A stretch of DNA of 64,000 nucleotides from Chlamydia pneumoniae TW-183 (lineage in GTDB: Bacteria; Chlamydiota; Chlamydiia; Chlamydiales; Chlamydiaceae), in the NCBI RefSeq assembly GCF_000007205.1, contig NC_005043.1, positions 496,001-560,000 of the forward strand. The letters run 5' to 3'. Of this stretch, positions 41,184-51,124 are shown in pieces. Within the stretch, counting starts at the first letter, position 1, and each line of letters opens with the position of its first letter. Below the pieces are notes generated by a model. It saw nothing but the letters and a program-made list of their open reading frames with translations. It searched no databases and was not told where the DNA came from. The position numbers and the translations under genes are program-made.

Positions 41184-41936
41184 ATGCGACCCATTTGTCT
41201 CAGCATTTTATCCACTGCGCTATGTTGTTCCTTATCAGGAAATGAAGTCCCTAACCTCGCCTCTTGTCAGATGTCTAGAAAAGACATCTCTGCTTTCCAC
41301 ACGTCTCCAAGCTTCCGTCTGAATGTAACTCCAGAGCCCTTGGTTTCCTCCTTTCGTCCCTCTAATCTTCTTAATGGATTCGGTCACGATATAACCCAGG
41401 ACATCACAATTACAGGAAACTCTATCAATTCTGTTATAGATTATAACTACCACTACGAGGATGGAGGCATTCTTGCATGTAAAAATTTGTTCATTTCTGA
41501 AAATAAAGGAAACTTAAGTTTTGAAAGGAATAGCTCCCACAGTTCTGGAGGGGCTCTCTACAGTGTTCGGGAATGCTGGATTTCTAAGAATCAGAACTAC
41601 TCGTTTATTTCAAATGCGGCTTCCTTAGCTACTACTACAACTTCAGGATTTGGTGGGGCTATACATGCACTAGATAGCTATATTACAAATAACTTAGGAG
41701 AAGGACAATTCTTAGATAATGTCTCTAAAAATAGAGGAGGAGCTATCTATGTTGGGGTGAGTTTATCAATCACAGACAACTTAGGTCCTATCGTTATCAA
41801 GAAAAATCAAACATTAGAAGATTCCAGCTTTGGAGGAGGCATCTTCTGCAGAGCCGTAAATATAGAAAGGAATTATCAAAACATCCAAATCAATGATAAT
41901 GCTTCAGGACAAGGGGTGGTATATTTTCTGCCCTAG
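41184..41936 (+). pseudogene. pmp17: Broken pmp17, N-terminal fragment
   Basis: ATG 41184 gives a signal peptide (MRPICLSILSTALCCSLSG) and a passenger with GGIL, GGAL, GGAI, GGAI and GGGI repeats. The frame ends at 41936 after a G4 run (41913-41916). One more G would give GQGGGIFS, the pmp15-like sequence, and join it to the next fragment. Confidence 0.85.
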
Positions 41937-42964
41937 GAGTCATTATCTCTTCAAATAAAGAAATTATAGAGATCAGCAATCACTCCGCATCCTCAATTAA
42001 CACAGCATCAGGAAAACTATATCCCGGTGGTGGCGGTATCATGTGTACCTCCTTAGTCATTGAGAACAATCCCAAAGGTCTTATCTTTAACAATAAAACG
42101 GCAGCACTTAGCGGCGGAGCTATACACACGAGATCTTTCATCTTCCAAAATAACGGTCCGACAGCATTTATTAATAACTCTGCGACTTCAGGAGGGGCTC
42201 TCATCAATCTTTCTGGTATAGGAAGTACTCCTCAAAATTTCTTCCTCTCTGCAGACTACGGCGATATTCTATTTAACAATAATACAATCACATCTTCTTC
42301 TCCTCAACCCGGATATAGAAATGCACTCTATGCTGCTCCGGGGATTAACTTAAAACTAGGAGCAAGACAGGGTTATAAAATTCTCTTTTATGATCCTATA
42401 GATCACGATCAGACGACAACAGATCCTATAGTATTTAATTATGAACCCCATCACCTTGGCACCGTGTTGTTTTCCGGAATCAATGTAGATTCTAACGCAA
42501 CAAATCCATTGAACTTCCTATCAAAATTTTCTAACTCTTCACGACTTGAAAGGGGTGTGCTCGCTATTGAAGATCGGGCTGCTATTTCTTGCAAAACCCT
42601 ATCGCAAACTGGGGGCATTCTACGTTTAGGAAACGCAGCATTAATCAGGACGAAAGGCCCGGGAAGCTCCATAAATTTTAATGCAATCGCGATCAATCTT
42701 CCTTCTATTTTACAATCAGAAGCCTCAGCTCCAAAGTTCTGGATTTATCCTACATTAACAGGATCCACCTATTCTGAAGACACTTCTTCTACTATCACTC
42801 TCTCAGGACCCTTGACTTTTCTAAACGATGAAAATGAAAACCCCTATGATAGCTTAGATCTCTCTGAACCTCGAAAGGATATCCCCCCTCCTCTACCTCC
42901 TCGATGTGACTGCAAAAAAAATCGATACTTCGAATCTCATTGTAGAAGCCATGAACTTAGATGA
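41917..42964 (+). pseudogene. pmp17: Broken pmp17, middle fragment
   Basis: The pmp15-like sequence continues in the +2 frame from the G4 slip (first ATG at 42041). It includes GGAIHTRSF, GGALIN and a RNALYAAPGI block, up to NPYDSLDLSEP. At C6 (42883-42888) the frame is lost. The codons after that, ending at 42964, are out of register. Confidence 0.85.
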
Positions 42965-44036
42965 GCACTATGGATATCAGGGAATCTGGTCTCCCTATTG
43001 GATGGAAACTACGACTACAACAAGCTCTACAGTACCGGAACAGACCAATACAAACCACAGGCAGCTCTACGTAGACTGGACTCCTGTAGGATACCGCCCT
43101 AACCCGGAACGTCACGGAGAATTTATTGCTAATACCTTATGGCAGTCTGCCTATAACGCTCTGTTAGGAATCCGCATCTTACCTCCACAAAACCTCAAAG
43201 AGCATGACCTTGAAGCCTCTCTGCAAGGACTCGGGCTTCTAATTAACCAACATAATCGCGAGGGACGCAAAGGCTTCCGAAACCATACTACGGGCTATGC
43301 AGCAACAACCTCAGCAAAAACTGCAGCACGACATAGTTTCTCTTTAGGATTCGCACAAATGTTCTCCAAAACTAGAGAACGTCAATCTCCAAGTACGACT
43401 TCCTCCCACAACTACTTTGCAGGACTCCGCTTCGACAGTCTCCTCTTCAGGGACTTCATCTCTACAGGGCTATCCCTAGGTTATAGCTACGGAGATCACC
43501 ATATGCTTTGCCACTATACAGAAATCTTAAAAGGGTCGTCCAAAGCCTTCTTTAATAACCACACTTTGGTAGCCTCTCTAGACTGCACATTCTTACCAGC
43601 TAGAATCACCCGCACTCTCGAACTCCAGCCCTTTATCAGTGCCATTGCTCTGCGCTGTTCCCAGGCCTCGTTCCAAGAAACTGGAGACCATATAAGAAAA
43701 TTCCATCCAAAACATCCCCTTACAGATCTTTCCTCTCCCATAGGCTTCCGTTCTGAATGGAAAACTTCACATCATATCCCCATGCTATGGACTACGGAAA
43801 TATCCTACGTACCTACCCTATACAGAAAAAATCCAGAAATGTTCACGACACTACTCATCAGCAATGGAACATGGACAACACAAGCAACTCCCGTCTCCTA
43901 TAATTCCGTAGCTGCAAAAATAAAAAATACTTCCCAACTTTTCTCAAGAGTAACCTTATCCTTAGATTATTCAGCTCAAGTCTCCTCGTCAACTGTAGGT
44001 CAATACCTTAAAGCTGAGAGTCATTGCACATTTTAA
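42906..44036 (+). pseudogene. pmp17: Broken pmp17, translocator fragment
   Basis: Homology begins at about 42889, right after the C6 run. The listed frame starts at a GTG (42906). It contains GYQGIW, NPERHGEF and a complete barrel ending in CTF, colinear with the last third of pmp15. Removing one C restores the frame. Expression of an isolated barrel would need a signal peptide, which is absent. Confidence 0.85.
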
Positions 44037-44064
44037 CCACAAAGAAAACATCAAGGAATAAACA

Positions 44065-46905
44065 GTGCAAAATAACAGATCCCTTAGTAAATCTTCCTTC
44101 TTTGTTGGAGCCTTAATTTTAGGTAAAACTACAATACTCCTTAATGCGACTCCGTTGTCTGACTATTTTGATAATCAAGCAAATCAACTCACAACACTCT
44201 TCCCTCTAATTGATACTCTTACTAACATGACTCCCTACTCTCATAGAGCAACACTTTTTGGAGTTAGGGATGACACTAACCAAGACATTGTCCTCGATCA
44301 CCAGAATTCCATAGAAAGCTGGTTCGAAAACTTCTCTCAAGACGGCGGTGCTCTCTCTTGCAAATCACTTGCCATAACGAATACAAAAAACCAAATTCTT
44401 TTCCTAAATAGCTTTGCTATTAAAAGAGCTGGTGCGATGTATGTGAATGGTAATTTCGATCTTTCTGAGAATCATGGTTCCATCATTTTCTCTGGGAATT
44501 TAAGCTTTCCTAATGCAAGTAATTTCGCTGATACTTGTACAGGGGGAGCTGTTTTATGTTCGAAAAATGTTACAATCTCAAAAAATCAAGGAACCGCATA
44601 CTTCATTAACAACAAGGCAAAATCTTCAGGAGGAGCAATCCAAGCTGCAATCATAAACATTAAGGACAACACTGGCCCTTGCCTGTTTTTTAATAATGCT
44701 GCAGGCGGAACAGCGGGGGGCGCGTTGTTCGCTAATGCTTGTAGAATTGAGAATAATTCTCAGCCTATCTATTTTTTGAATAACCAATCAGGTCTGGGTG
44801 GTGCAATAAGAGTACATCAAGAGTGCATTCTTACAAAGAATACCGGTTCTGTGATCTTCAACAATAATTTTGCCATGGAAGCGGACATCTCTGCTAACCA
44901 TTCCTCTGGAGGGGCTATCTATTGCATTAGTTGTTCTATAAAAGACAACCCAGGAATTGCAGCCTTCGATAATAATACTGCAGCACGAGATGGAGGTGCT
45001 ATCTGTACACAATCTCTAACTATACAAGACAGTGGTCCCGTCTATTTCACAAACAATCAGGGAACTTGGGGCGGCGCTATCATGCTCCGTCAAGATGGTG
45101 CATGCACTTTATTTGCTGATCAGGGAGATATTATTTTTTATAATAATAGACACTTCAAAGATACTTTCAGCAATCATGTTTCTGTAAACTGCACGCGTAA
45201 TGTCTCATTAACAGTTGGAGCAAGTCAAGGTCATTCTGCTACCTTCTATGATCCCATACTACAAAGATATACTATACAAAACTCTATCCAAAAATTTAAT
45301 CCTAATCCAGAACACCTCGGAACTATCTTGTTCTCCTCAGCATATATTCCGGATACATCGACTTCTCGTGATGACTTCATTTCACATTTCAGAAACCACA
45401 TTGGACTGTACAACGGCACACTCGCTCTTGAAGATCGAGCAGAGTGGAAAGTCTATAAATTTGATCAATTTGGTGGGACTCTACGGTTAGGCAGTAGAGC
45501 TGTGTTTTCTACAACAGACGAAGAACAAAGTAGCAGTAGTGTGGGTTCTGTAATTAACATCAATAATCTTGCAATTAACCTTCCCTCTATCTTAGGCAAC
45601 AGAGTTGCTCCCAAGCTATGGATTCGCCCCACAGGTTCATCAGCACCCTATAGCGAAGATAATAACCCTATAATCAATCTCTCAGGACCTTTGAGCCTAC
45701 TGGATGACGAGAACCTAGATCCCTATGATACTGCAGACCTTGCCCAACCTATCGCAGAAGTTCCTCTTCTGTATCTCTTAGACGTCACAGCTAAACATAT
45801 TAATACGGATAATTTCTACCCTGAGGGTCTAAATACAACTCAACACTACGGCTACCAAGGCGTTTGGTCCCCTTACTGGATCGAAACAATCACAACTTCT
45901 GATACCTCTTCTGAAGATACTGTGAATACTTTACATCGCCAGCTTTATGGTGATTGGACACCTACAGGATATAAGGTAAACCCAGAAAACAAAGGAGACA
46001 TTGCCCTATCTGCCTTCTGGCAATCTTTCCATAACTTATTTGCGACACTACGTTATCAAACACAGCAAGGCCAAATAGCACCTACAGCTTCTGGAGAAGC
46101 TACTCGACTCTTCGTGCATCAAAATAGCAACAATGATGCGAAAGGATTCCATATGGAAGCTACGGGTTATTCTTTGGGAACAACCTCAAACACTGCTTCT
46201 AATCATAGCTTTGGTGTAAACTTCTCCCAACTTTTCAGTAATCTCTACGAGAGCCACTCCGACAATTCCGTGGCTTCGCATACGACAACTGTAGCGCTCC
46301 AGATCAATAATCCTTGGCTGCAAGAGAGATTCTCTACATCTGCATCTCTAGCCTACAGCTACAGCAACCACCATATCAAAGCATCTGGATATTCTGGAAA
46401 AATACAAACGGAAGGCAAATGTTATAGTACGACATTAGGGGCGGCTCTCTCTTGCTCTCTATCTCTACAATGGCGATCACGACCTCTCCACTTCACTCCT
46501 TTTATCCAAGCAATTGCCGTTCGTTCTAATCAAACTGCGTTTCAAGAAAGTGGAGATAAAGCTAGAAAATTTTCTGTTCATAAACCCTTATATAACCTGA
46601 CAGTCCCTCTGGGAATTCAGAGCGCTTGGGAATCCAAGTTCCGTCTTCCTACCTATTGGAACATAGAGCTTGCTTATCAGCCTGTCCTCTACCAACAAAA
46701 TCCTGAGGTCAACGTGAGTCTAGAATCTAGTGGATCGTCATGGCTCCTATCAGGAACCACCCTTGCTCGCAATGCCATTGCTTTTAAAGGAAGAAACCAA
46801 ATTTTTATCTTCCCTAAACTTTCGGTGTTCTTAGACTATCAAGGCTCGGTATCCTCATCAACGACGACACATTACCTTCACGCAGGAACGACCTTTAAGT
46901 TTTAA
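44065..46905 (+). CDS. pmp18: Polymorphic membrane protein, probable Pmp18 (E/F type)
   Basis: The 946-residue protein starts at GTG with AAGGA 7 bases upstream, the same layout as pmp16. The N terminus is MQNNRSLSKSSFFVGALIL, then a hydrophobic stretch. Eight GGA(I/L/V) repeats and a GAMY lie between about residues 90 and 340. The middle domain has GYQGVW and NPENKGDI, and the barrel ends in FKF. It is colinear with pmp16 along its whole length (for example LDYQGSVSSST near both C termini). It lies 28 bases after the broken pmp17. Confidence 0.92.
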   Translation: MQNNRSLSKSSFFVGALILGKTTILLNATPLSDYFDNQANQLTTLFPLIDTLTNMTPYSHRATLFGVRDDTNQDIVLDHQNSIESWFENFSQDGGALSCKSLAITNTKNQILFLNSFAIKRAGAMYVNGNFDLSENHGSIIFSGNLSFPNASNFADTCTGGAVLCSKNVTISKNQGTAYFINNKAKSSGGAIQAAIINIKDNTGPCLFFNNAAGGTAGGALFANACRIENNSQPIYFLNNQSGLGGAIRVHQECILTKNTGSVIFNNNFAMEADISANHSSGGAIYCISCSIKDNPGIAAFDNNTAARDGGAICTQSLTIQDSGPVYFTNNQGTWGGAIMLRQDGACTLFADQGDIIFYNNRHFKDTFSNHVSVNCTRNVSLTVGASQGHSATFYDPILQRYTIQNSIQKFNPNPEHLGTILFSSAYIPDTSTSRDDFISHFRNHIGLYNGTLALEDRAEWKVYKFDQFGGTLRLGSRAVFSTTDEEQSSSSVGSVININNLAINLPSILGNRVAPKLWIRPTGSSAPYSEDNNPIINLSGPLSLLDDENLDPYDTADLAQPIAEVPLLYLLDVTAKHINTDNFYPEGLNTTQHYGYQGVWSPYWIETITTSDTSSEDTVNTLHRQLYGDWTPTGYKVNPENKGDIALSAFWQSFHNLFATLRYQTQQGQIAPTASGEATRLFVHQNSNNDAKGFHMEATGYSLGTTSNTASNHSFGVNFSQLFSNLYESHSDNSVASHTTTVALQINNPWLQERFSTSASLAYSYSNHHIKASGYSGKIQTEGKCYSTTLGAALSCSLSLQWRSRPLHFTPFIQAIAVRSNQTAFQESGDKARKFSVHKPLYNLTVPLGIQSAWESKFRLPTYWNIELAYQPVLYQQNPEVNVSLESSGSSWLLSGTTLARNAIAFKGRNQIFIFPKLSVFLDYQGSVSSSTTTHYLHAGTTFKF

Positions 46906-46944
46906 AAGCATGTTATATAGACAATGCAACCTGTAAAGACCAAA

Positions 46945-46967
46945 TAGAGAGTAGTGAACACTCTCTA
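46945..46967. terminator. Hairpin between convergent pmp18 and the effector gene
   Basis: A perfect 8-bp stem TAGAGAGT/ACTCTCTA with a 7-base loop, 40 bases past pmp18 and 112 past the minus-strand gene. There is no U-run on either side. Confidence 0.45.
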
Positions 46968-47078
46968 CCATCATGAATCTTATGGGAGAAGCTAAGGGAA
47001 ATCCACAGATACGTTTCCCCCATAAAAATTAAGAACCCGATACATCCTCACTAGAGATTCGAAAGAACTACTTAAATC

Positions 47079-49406
47079 CTAAGCATTCGACTCTCCACGA
47101 GGCCATCCTTTTTGTAGTAAGATTTTCGTTGTAGCTACAAGTCCCCCTAAGGGCTCTAGATATTCTGATTCTCCGTCCCCCGGCTCTGTTGGAGGAACAA
47201 TACTCTCTGCTTCGACCATAACAGCACTCACGCTCTCGCTAAGCAAAGCGGCTCTTACTTCTGGTCCAAACCCTGGGCTCACTCTAAGCGAAACATTAGT
47301 CAATGTATTCTCGGGTCTTGGAAGTGTAGCAGGGGGCCTGCCATGAATCCACGGGATCTCATCATAAATAGGCTCTACAGGAGAAGCGGAAGCACCGCCT
47401 GACCTCTCCTGTAAAATTCTATCTATATTTCTCTGAGTAAATGGATTATCTTCAGGAGTATTAGCATATATGGGTTCATCCAAGTCGCCTCTAGGAGAGG
47501 GGGAACGGCTCATATCTTCATAATCACTTTCACCTGCACCTGAAGCACCGCTCATATCCTCATAAATGCTCCCCTCCTCACTCATAGCAGGTGAAGGAAC
47601 TGGAGGAAGAGGCACACCCCGTCTATTTGGTGAGCTGCTTCGTACGCGATCTGAAGACGGAGAACGTGAGCTTCCAGACGATCCTGGACGTGAAGGAAGA
47701 TCATAGATAGCAGGAGTTGCTAATCTAGGTGTCATGTAGATGTTCTTGTCTTTAGATGGTTCAGCAGAGGTTATAGGAACTTCATAATCTCCAAAAACAT
47801 CCTCTTCCAACTCTCGCGCAGGACTCCATCTAGGGGAACTAGGAACGTCATAGATTCCATCTTTTCTACGAGGAACATCATAGAAAATATGATCATCTTC
47901 CATAACAATAAAACTGACGGAACTGTCTTGACTCCAACCTCTCACTATGGGAGCAGAAATCGAAATTTCCGGGGTACTTGATTCTGAACTCTCCTTGGTT
48001 TTAGCACCGTGCTTATGTGCCCATCCTACTAAGGCATTCATCAATGGAGAATCTTCACGTGGACTTCCATTTCTGCGTGGAACGTCATGCGGAGAGCCCG
48101 TTCTTTCAGTTTCATCAATTTCTGAAGGAGACCCCACCGACATCGAGTCCTCTTCAGAAGAAGTACACTCTTCTCCTCGGCACGTGCAACAACGACCCAC
48201 TGCTTCAGCAGCTGCATGACGAGCAATACGCAACCTGTGCAAGATGGACCCTAGAATGCTTAAAATCATTCCTAAAAGAGAAACCAGAGCCTCGCGAATC
48301 TGATTCCATAATCTTGTAGACCAGTTTTCCCGAGTTCTTTGAGGATCTGCAGCTCCTCCGATTTCCTCATAAATAGGCTCTTCTTGAGAAATCAGAGTTG
48401 GATTATTGTCTATCGGAGTTGGATTATCGTCTAAAGAAAAACTCAATCGAGCATGGGACAAAGCAGCTTCTAAATCGTCGGCAGTCTCATCTAATAGGTT
48501 TTGAAGAGAGTCTCCATCACTCATGAGTTCTTGAAGCTCAGGATCTGTCAGTTCTGAACAGAGGGAATTGATCTCATCACTAGTTTCTACCCCCTTAAAA
48601 CGAGCTTCTGCTAGAGATACCGAAGATTGTGTTGCCTCCATATAGCCGCATTGGAATTCTGTAATTTGGATCAGCTGTTGTATGGTAACTGTGGCTTCTG
48701 CTTTTTCCTCTGGAGTCAACTGATCATTACTTTGTATGTCAGAGAGCTCCTGACGTAAACTACTCAAACGGAGGTTTAGCTCGTAGAGACTTAAAGGCTC
48801 GCTGTCTGTAGGTGGAGCCCCACTAGGAAGTACTATGCGATCGCGAACTGTCTGTACCAACCGACCCAAACCGCTCTGTTTTTTTACTGAAGGAAGAGAA
48901 AATAAACGCTGAGGTTCTGGTCCAGAAGAGGTTTCTGGAACCCCCTGAGAAGGATTTTCGCCTGAAACACTCGCGTCCTCTGCCACTCGGGCTTCTGTAG
49001 CAGCAGCACTTGATGAATCGACATCCCGTCTCTCATCCGCGGTGATGGTTTTTGATAATCTAACAAAAGCTTGTCGCGTTTCACGCGCTTGACTCGTAGA
49101 CTCTGCGGAAAAAAAGTTGCCAAATGATTTTAAGGCCCTGTCTACCCCAGAACGTACGCGAGAAAAAAATCCCGGGCTAGAAGCTGCCGAAGAAGAGCTC
49201 TGAGACTCCTGATCTTCTGGTAGAAAAGAGGAACTGCTATGTATATGCGAAGATCCTGAAGCTCCTTCCTCTCCATGTTCTTGAGGAGGCAGGGAAATCT
49301 CGTGGCTGCCAAGTTCTCCCTTAGGAGAGGGCGATCGACTTCTATCCCCATTATCTTTAGGTGGAATCTTTCCTAATCCACTAGATCCTCCGATTCCTGA
49401 TGCCAT
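47079..49406 (-). CDS. Putative secreted effector with EPIYA-like tyrosine motifs
   Basis: The ATG at 49406 with AGGAAG upstream gives 775 residues; the open frame begins two codons earlier at GTG. The N terminus is Gly/Ser/Pro-rich without a signal peptide (GIGGSSGLG, RSRSPSPKG). Coiled-coil-like Glu/Gln/Leu-rich sequence spans about residues 200-310. A hydrophobic amphipathic segment, ALVSLLGMILSILGSILH, lies near 365-385. The C-terminal half holds at least twelve tyrosines in SH2-ligand-like contexts: Y346 (EPIYEEI), Y509 and Y519 (YDVP), Y541 (YEVP), Y557 (YMTP), Y568 (YDLP), Y615 and Y629 (YEDM), Y647 (EPIYA), Y681 (EPIYDEI) and Y749 (YLEP). This pattern is known from tyrosine-phosphorylated bacterial effectors such as CagA, Tir and AnkA. 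I believe this is CPn0472 by order; I know of no established function. Type III secretion is inferred. Confidence 0.8.
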   Translation of the reverse strand: MASGIGGSSGLGKIPPKDNGDRSRSPSPKGELGSHEISLPPQEHGEEGASGSSHIHSSSSFLPEDQESQSSSSAASSPGFFSRVRSGVDRALKSFGNFFSAESTSQARETRQAFVRLSKTITADERRDVDSSSAAATEARVAEDASVSGENPSQGVPETSSGPEPQRLFSLPSVKKQSGLGRLVQTVRDRIVLPSGAPPTDSEPLSLYELNLRLSSLRQELSDIQSNDQLTPEEKAEATVTIQQLIQITEFQCGYMEATQSSVSLAEARFKGVETSDEINSLCSELTDPELQELMSDGDSLQNLLDETADDLEAALSHARLSFSLDDNPTPIDNNPTLISQEEPIYEEIGGAADPQRTRENWSTRLWNQIREALVSLLGMILSILGSILHRLRIARHAAAEAVGRCCTCRGEECTSSEEDSMSVGSPSEIDETERTGSPHDVPRRNGSPREDSPLMNALVGWAHKHGAKTKESSESSTPEISISAPIVRGWSQDSSVSFIVMEDDHIFYDVPRRKDGIYDVPSSPRWSPARELEEDVFGDYEVPITSAEPSKDKNIYMTPRLATPAIYDLPSRPGSSGSSRSPSSDRVRSSSPNRRGVPLPPVPSPAMSEEGSIYEDMSGASGAGESDYEDMSRSPSPRGDLDEPIYANTPEDNPFTQRNIDRILQERSGGASASPVEPIYDEIPWIHGRPPATLPRPENTLTNVSLRVSPGFGPEVRAALLSESVSAVMVEAESIVPPTEPGDGESEYLEPLGGLVATTKILLQKGWPRGESNA

Positions 49407-49567
49407 AAACACTTCCTAAAAAGAATAATCTTTTTTCTGAAACAATTTAATTTTATTAAAAAACAACAAAAATGCTTTTAAATATATTAAAATAATCAAC
49501 ATATTGAAGAGTTTTAATTAAAACTCTTCAAGTTTCCCTTGCGCATAGAGAAACAGTGAGATAACGA

Positions 49568-50914
49568 CTACTGTCCCTCTGGAGCAAATGATCTAGCTAA
49601 TCCTAAGCCTTGTTGAATGACAGGATCAGTCACATTGCCTGATTCCAATTTTTCAAGACTCTGGGCATTTCTGTTACTCATTTCTGCAGCTCTACGAGCG
49701 ATCTCTTCCGCAAAAGATAAGCTAGGTGCAGCCGATGGATTTGAAACGCCCTCTTGCTCCACAAACCATTGTGTATTACTTTCTGATGCAAGATCATCTA
49801 CAGCTGATTCACGTCGTGCTGAACTTAATCTTGAAGCAATTGCCCTAAAGAAGCTCGCTACCGCTTGGAATATGCTAACTACAAAATCCCGTAACGCTTT
49901 CCATGCTCCCTGCGCTGCAGATCCCTCTACCCCACCTGTTTCGGGAGCTTCCGCAGTCTCTGCTGGGGCTTGCGATCCATCTTGAGGTACGATGGATGCA
50001 TACTCCACAGAATCACTACCTACATTGGATTCTACGAAAGTAATAAGATCCTCCACAGTAGGAGGTTCCTGATGAGTCAATTGCTCCATGCGTGCAAGAA
50101 GAGATTGCACCCTAGAAGCCACCTCTGGTGACACTTGTTCTGGAGCTACTTTTTCCAAATTTTCTAAAGCCTTACGCAGATGTTTTGCTGCTTTATTCAC
50201 ATTAGAAAGATCACCTTCCGATGAAGAACGTTGGAATCTAGTTCTGATATTCCCTGGTGCTGATCTGATTGCACCTGCAGCCTGCTCTCCGAACGCCGAA
50301 ACCTTCTCTTTAGCGTCACCTAAGGCTCCCTGAACTGTAGACGTCGCTCCTCGAACTCCTGATAAAAAAGAAGAACTCTTTGAAGAAGGCTCTCCTCCTT
50401 CAGAACGGCTATCCTCTGTAGAATCTTCATTAGAATCGTGTCCTACTCGATCAAGGTCACCATCAGAATAGGAACGTTTCATCTTCCCTAAATCTGCCTC
50501 TGGATTTTCAGATCTTTTCTGGATACGATCTCTAAAGCCCTCGAGTCCAGGAAGACGTTGGCCATGTTGCACATGGGATGGAAGACGTGGACTAGAAACT
50601 TCAGGACGCGCTTGAGGGGTTTTTTTAAAGACCCCTTTAACGCCTTTCCAAATTCTCTGAAGTACCCCAGAACGTCCTGAAGTTTGAGAATCTCCGGGTT
50701 CTTTGACAGATGGCAAAGGAATTTTATCAGTCCCGCCTAACTGGGCTTTTCTCTCTTCTATTGTAGGGCCCTGACTTGCAAGACTACTGTCACTACTGCT
50801 AACTGTATGTTCCCCTAAGTTGTCTTTAGGACTTACTTTTCCATCCTCACTATTCCTTCTATTAGGAGGAATGGGGGAAGGAGATCTTGAGCCGCCTACG
50901 CCACCAACTGCCAT
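49568..50914 (-). CDS. Early effector-like protein, probable LIPP (CPn0473)
   Basis: The product is 448 residues with a Gly/Ser/Pro-rich N terminus (MAVGGVGGSRSPSPIPPN) and no signal peptide, like the gene downstream of it. GVLQRIWKGVKGVF (near residue 85) is an amphipathic basic helix. Two similar basic-Ser motifs occur at residues 147 and 229 (RSYSDGDL and RSSSEGDL). A hydrophobic amphipathic segment, ALRDFVVSIFQAVASFF, lies near 340. By order and size I identify it with C. pneumoniae CPn0473, reported as LIPP, an early secreted protein that binds lipid and exposes phosphatidylserine on host membranes. That identity is from memory. The N-terminal style and hydrophobic segment suggest it is a distant paralog of the tyrosine-motif protein. 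Confidence 0.75.
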   Translation of the reverse strand: MAVGGVGGSRSPSPIPPNRRNSEDGKVSPKDNLGEHTVSSSDSSLASQGPTIEERKAQLGGTDKIPLPSVKEPGDSQTSGRSGVLQRIWKGVKGVFKKTPQARPEVSSPRLPSHVQHGQRLPGLEGFRDRIQKRSENPEADLGKMKRSYSDGDLDRVGHDSNEDSTEDSRSEGGEPSSKSSSFLSGVRGATSTVQGALGDAKEKVSAFGEQAAGAIRSAPGNIRTRFQRSSSEGDLSNVNKAAKHLRKALENLEKVAPEQVSPEVASRVQSLLARMEQLTHQEPPTVEDLITFVESNVGSDSVEYASIVPQDGSQAPAETAEAPETGGVEGSAAQGAWKALRDFVVSIFQAVASFFRAIASRLSSARRESAVDDLASESNTQWFVEQEGVSNPSAAPSLSFAEEIARRAAEMSNRNAQSLEKLESGNVTDPVIQQGLGLARSFAPEGQ

Positions 50915-51124
50915 AATTGAACCTTAAAATGATAAATTATTTAATAAAAACTATTAAACAAATGTTAAAATAAAAAATATTTTAAAAACAAAATATAAAT
51001 TAAAATAAACAAAAAGAATGCTGATTATATAATTAAGTAAACTACTAGATGTAAAAGAGAAAATAAAATTAGAGAAGGCAGACAAGCTCCCAAAGCTCGA
51101 GGATCTTACATTCAAGGACCTGGC

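Noticed and set aside
49617-49985. 122-codon plus-strand frame opposite the LIPP-like gene
   Set aside because: Antisense shadow of Ala/Ser-rich codons, fully inside a supported gene.
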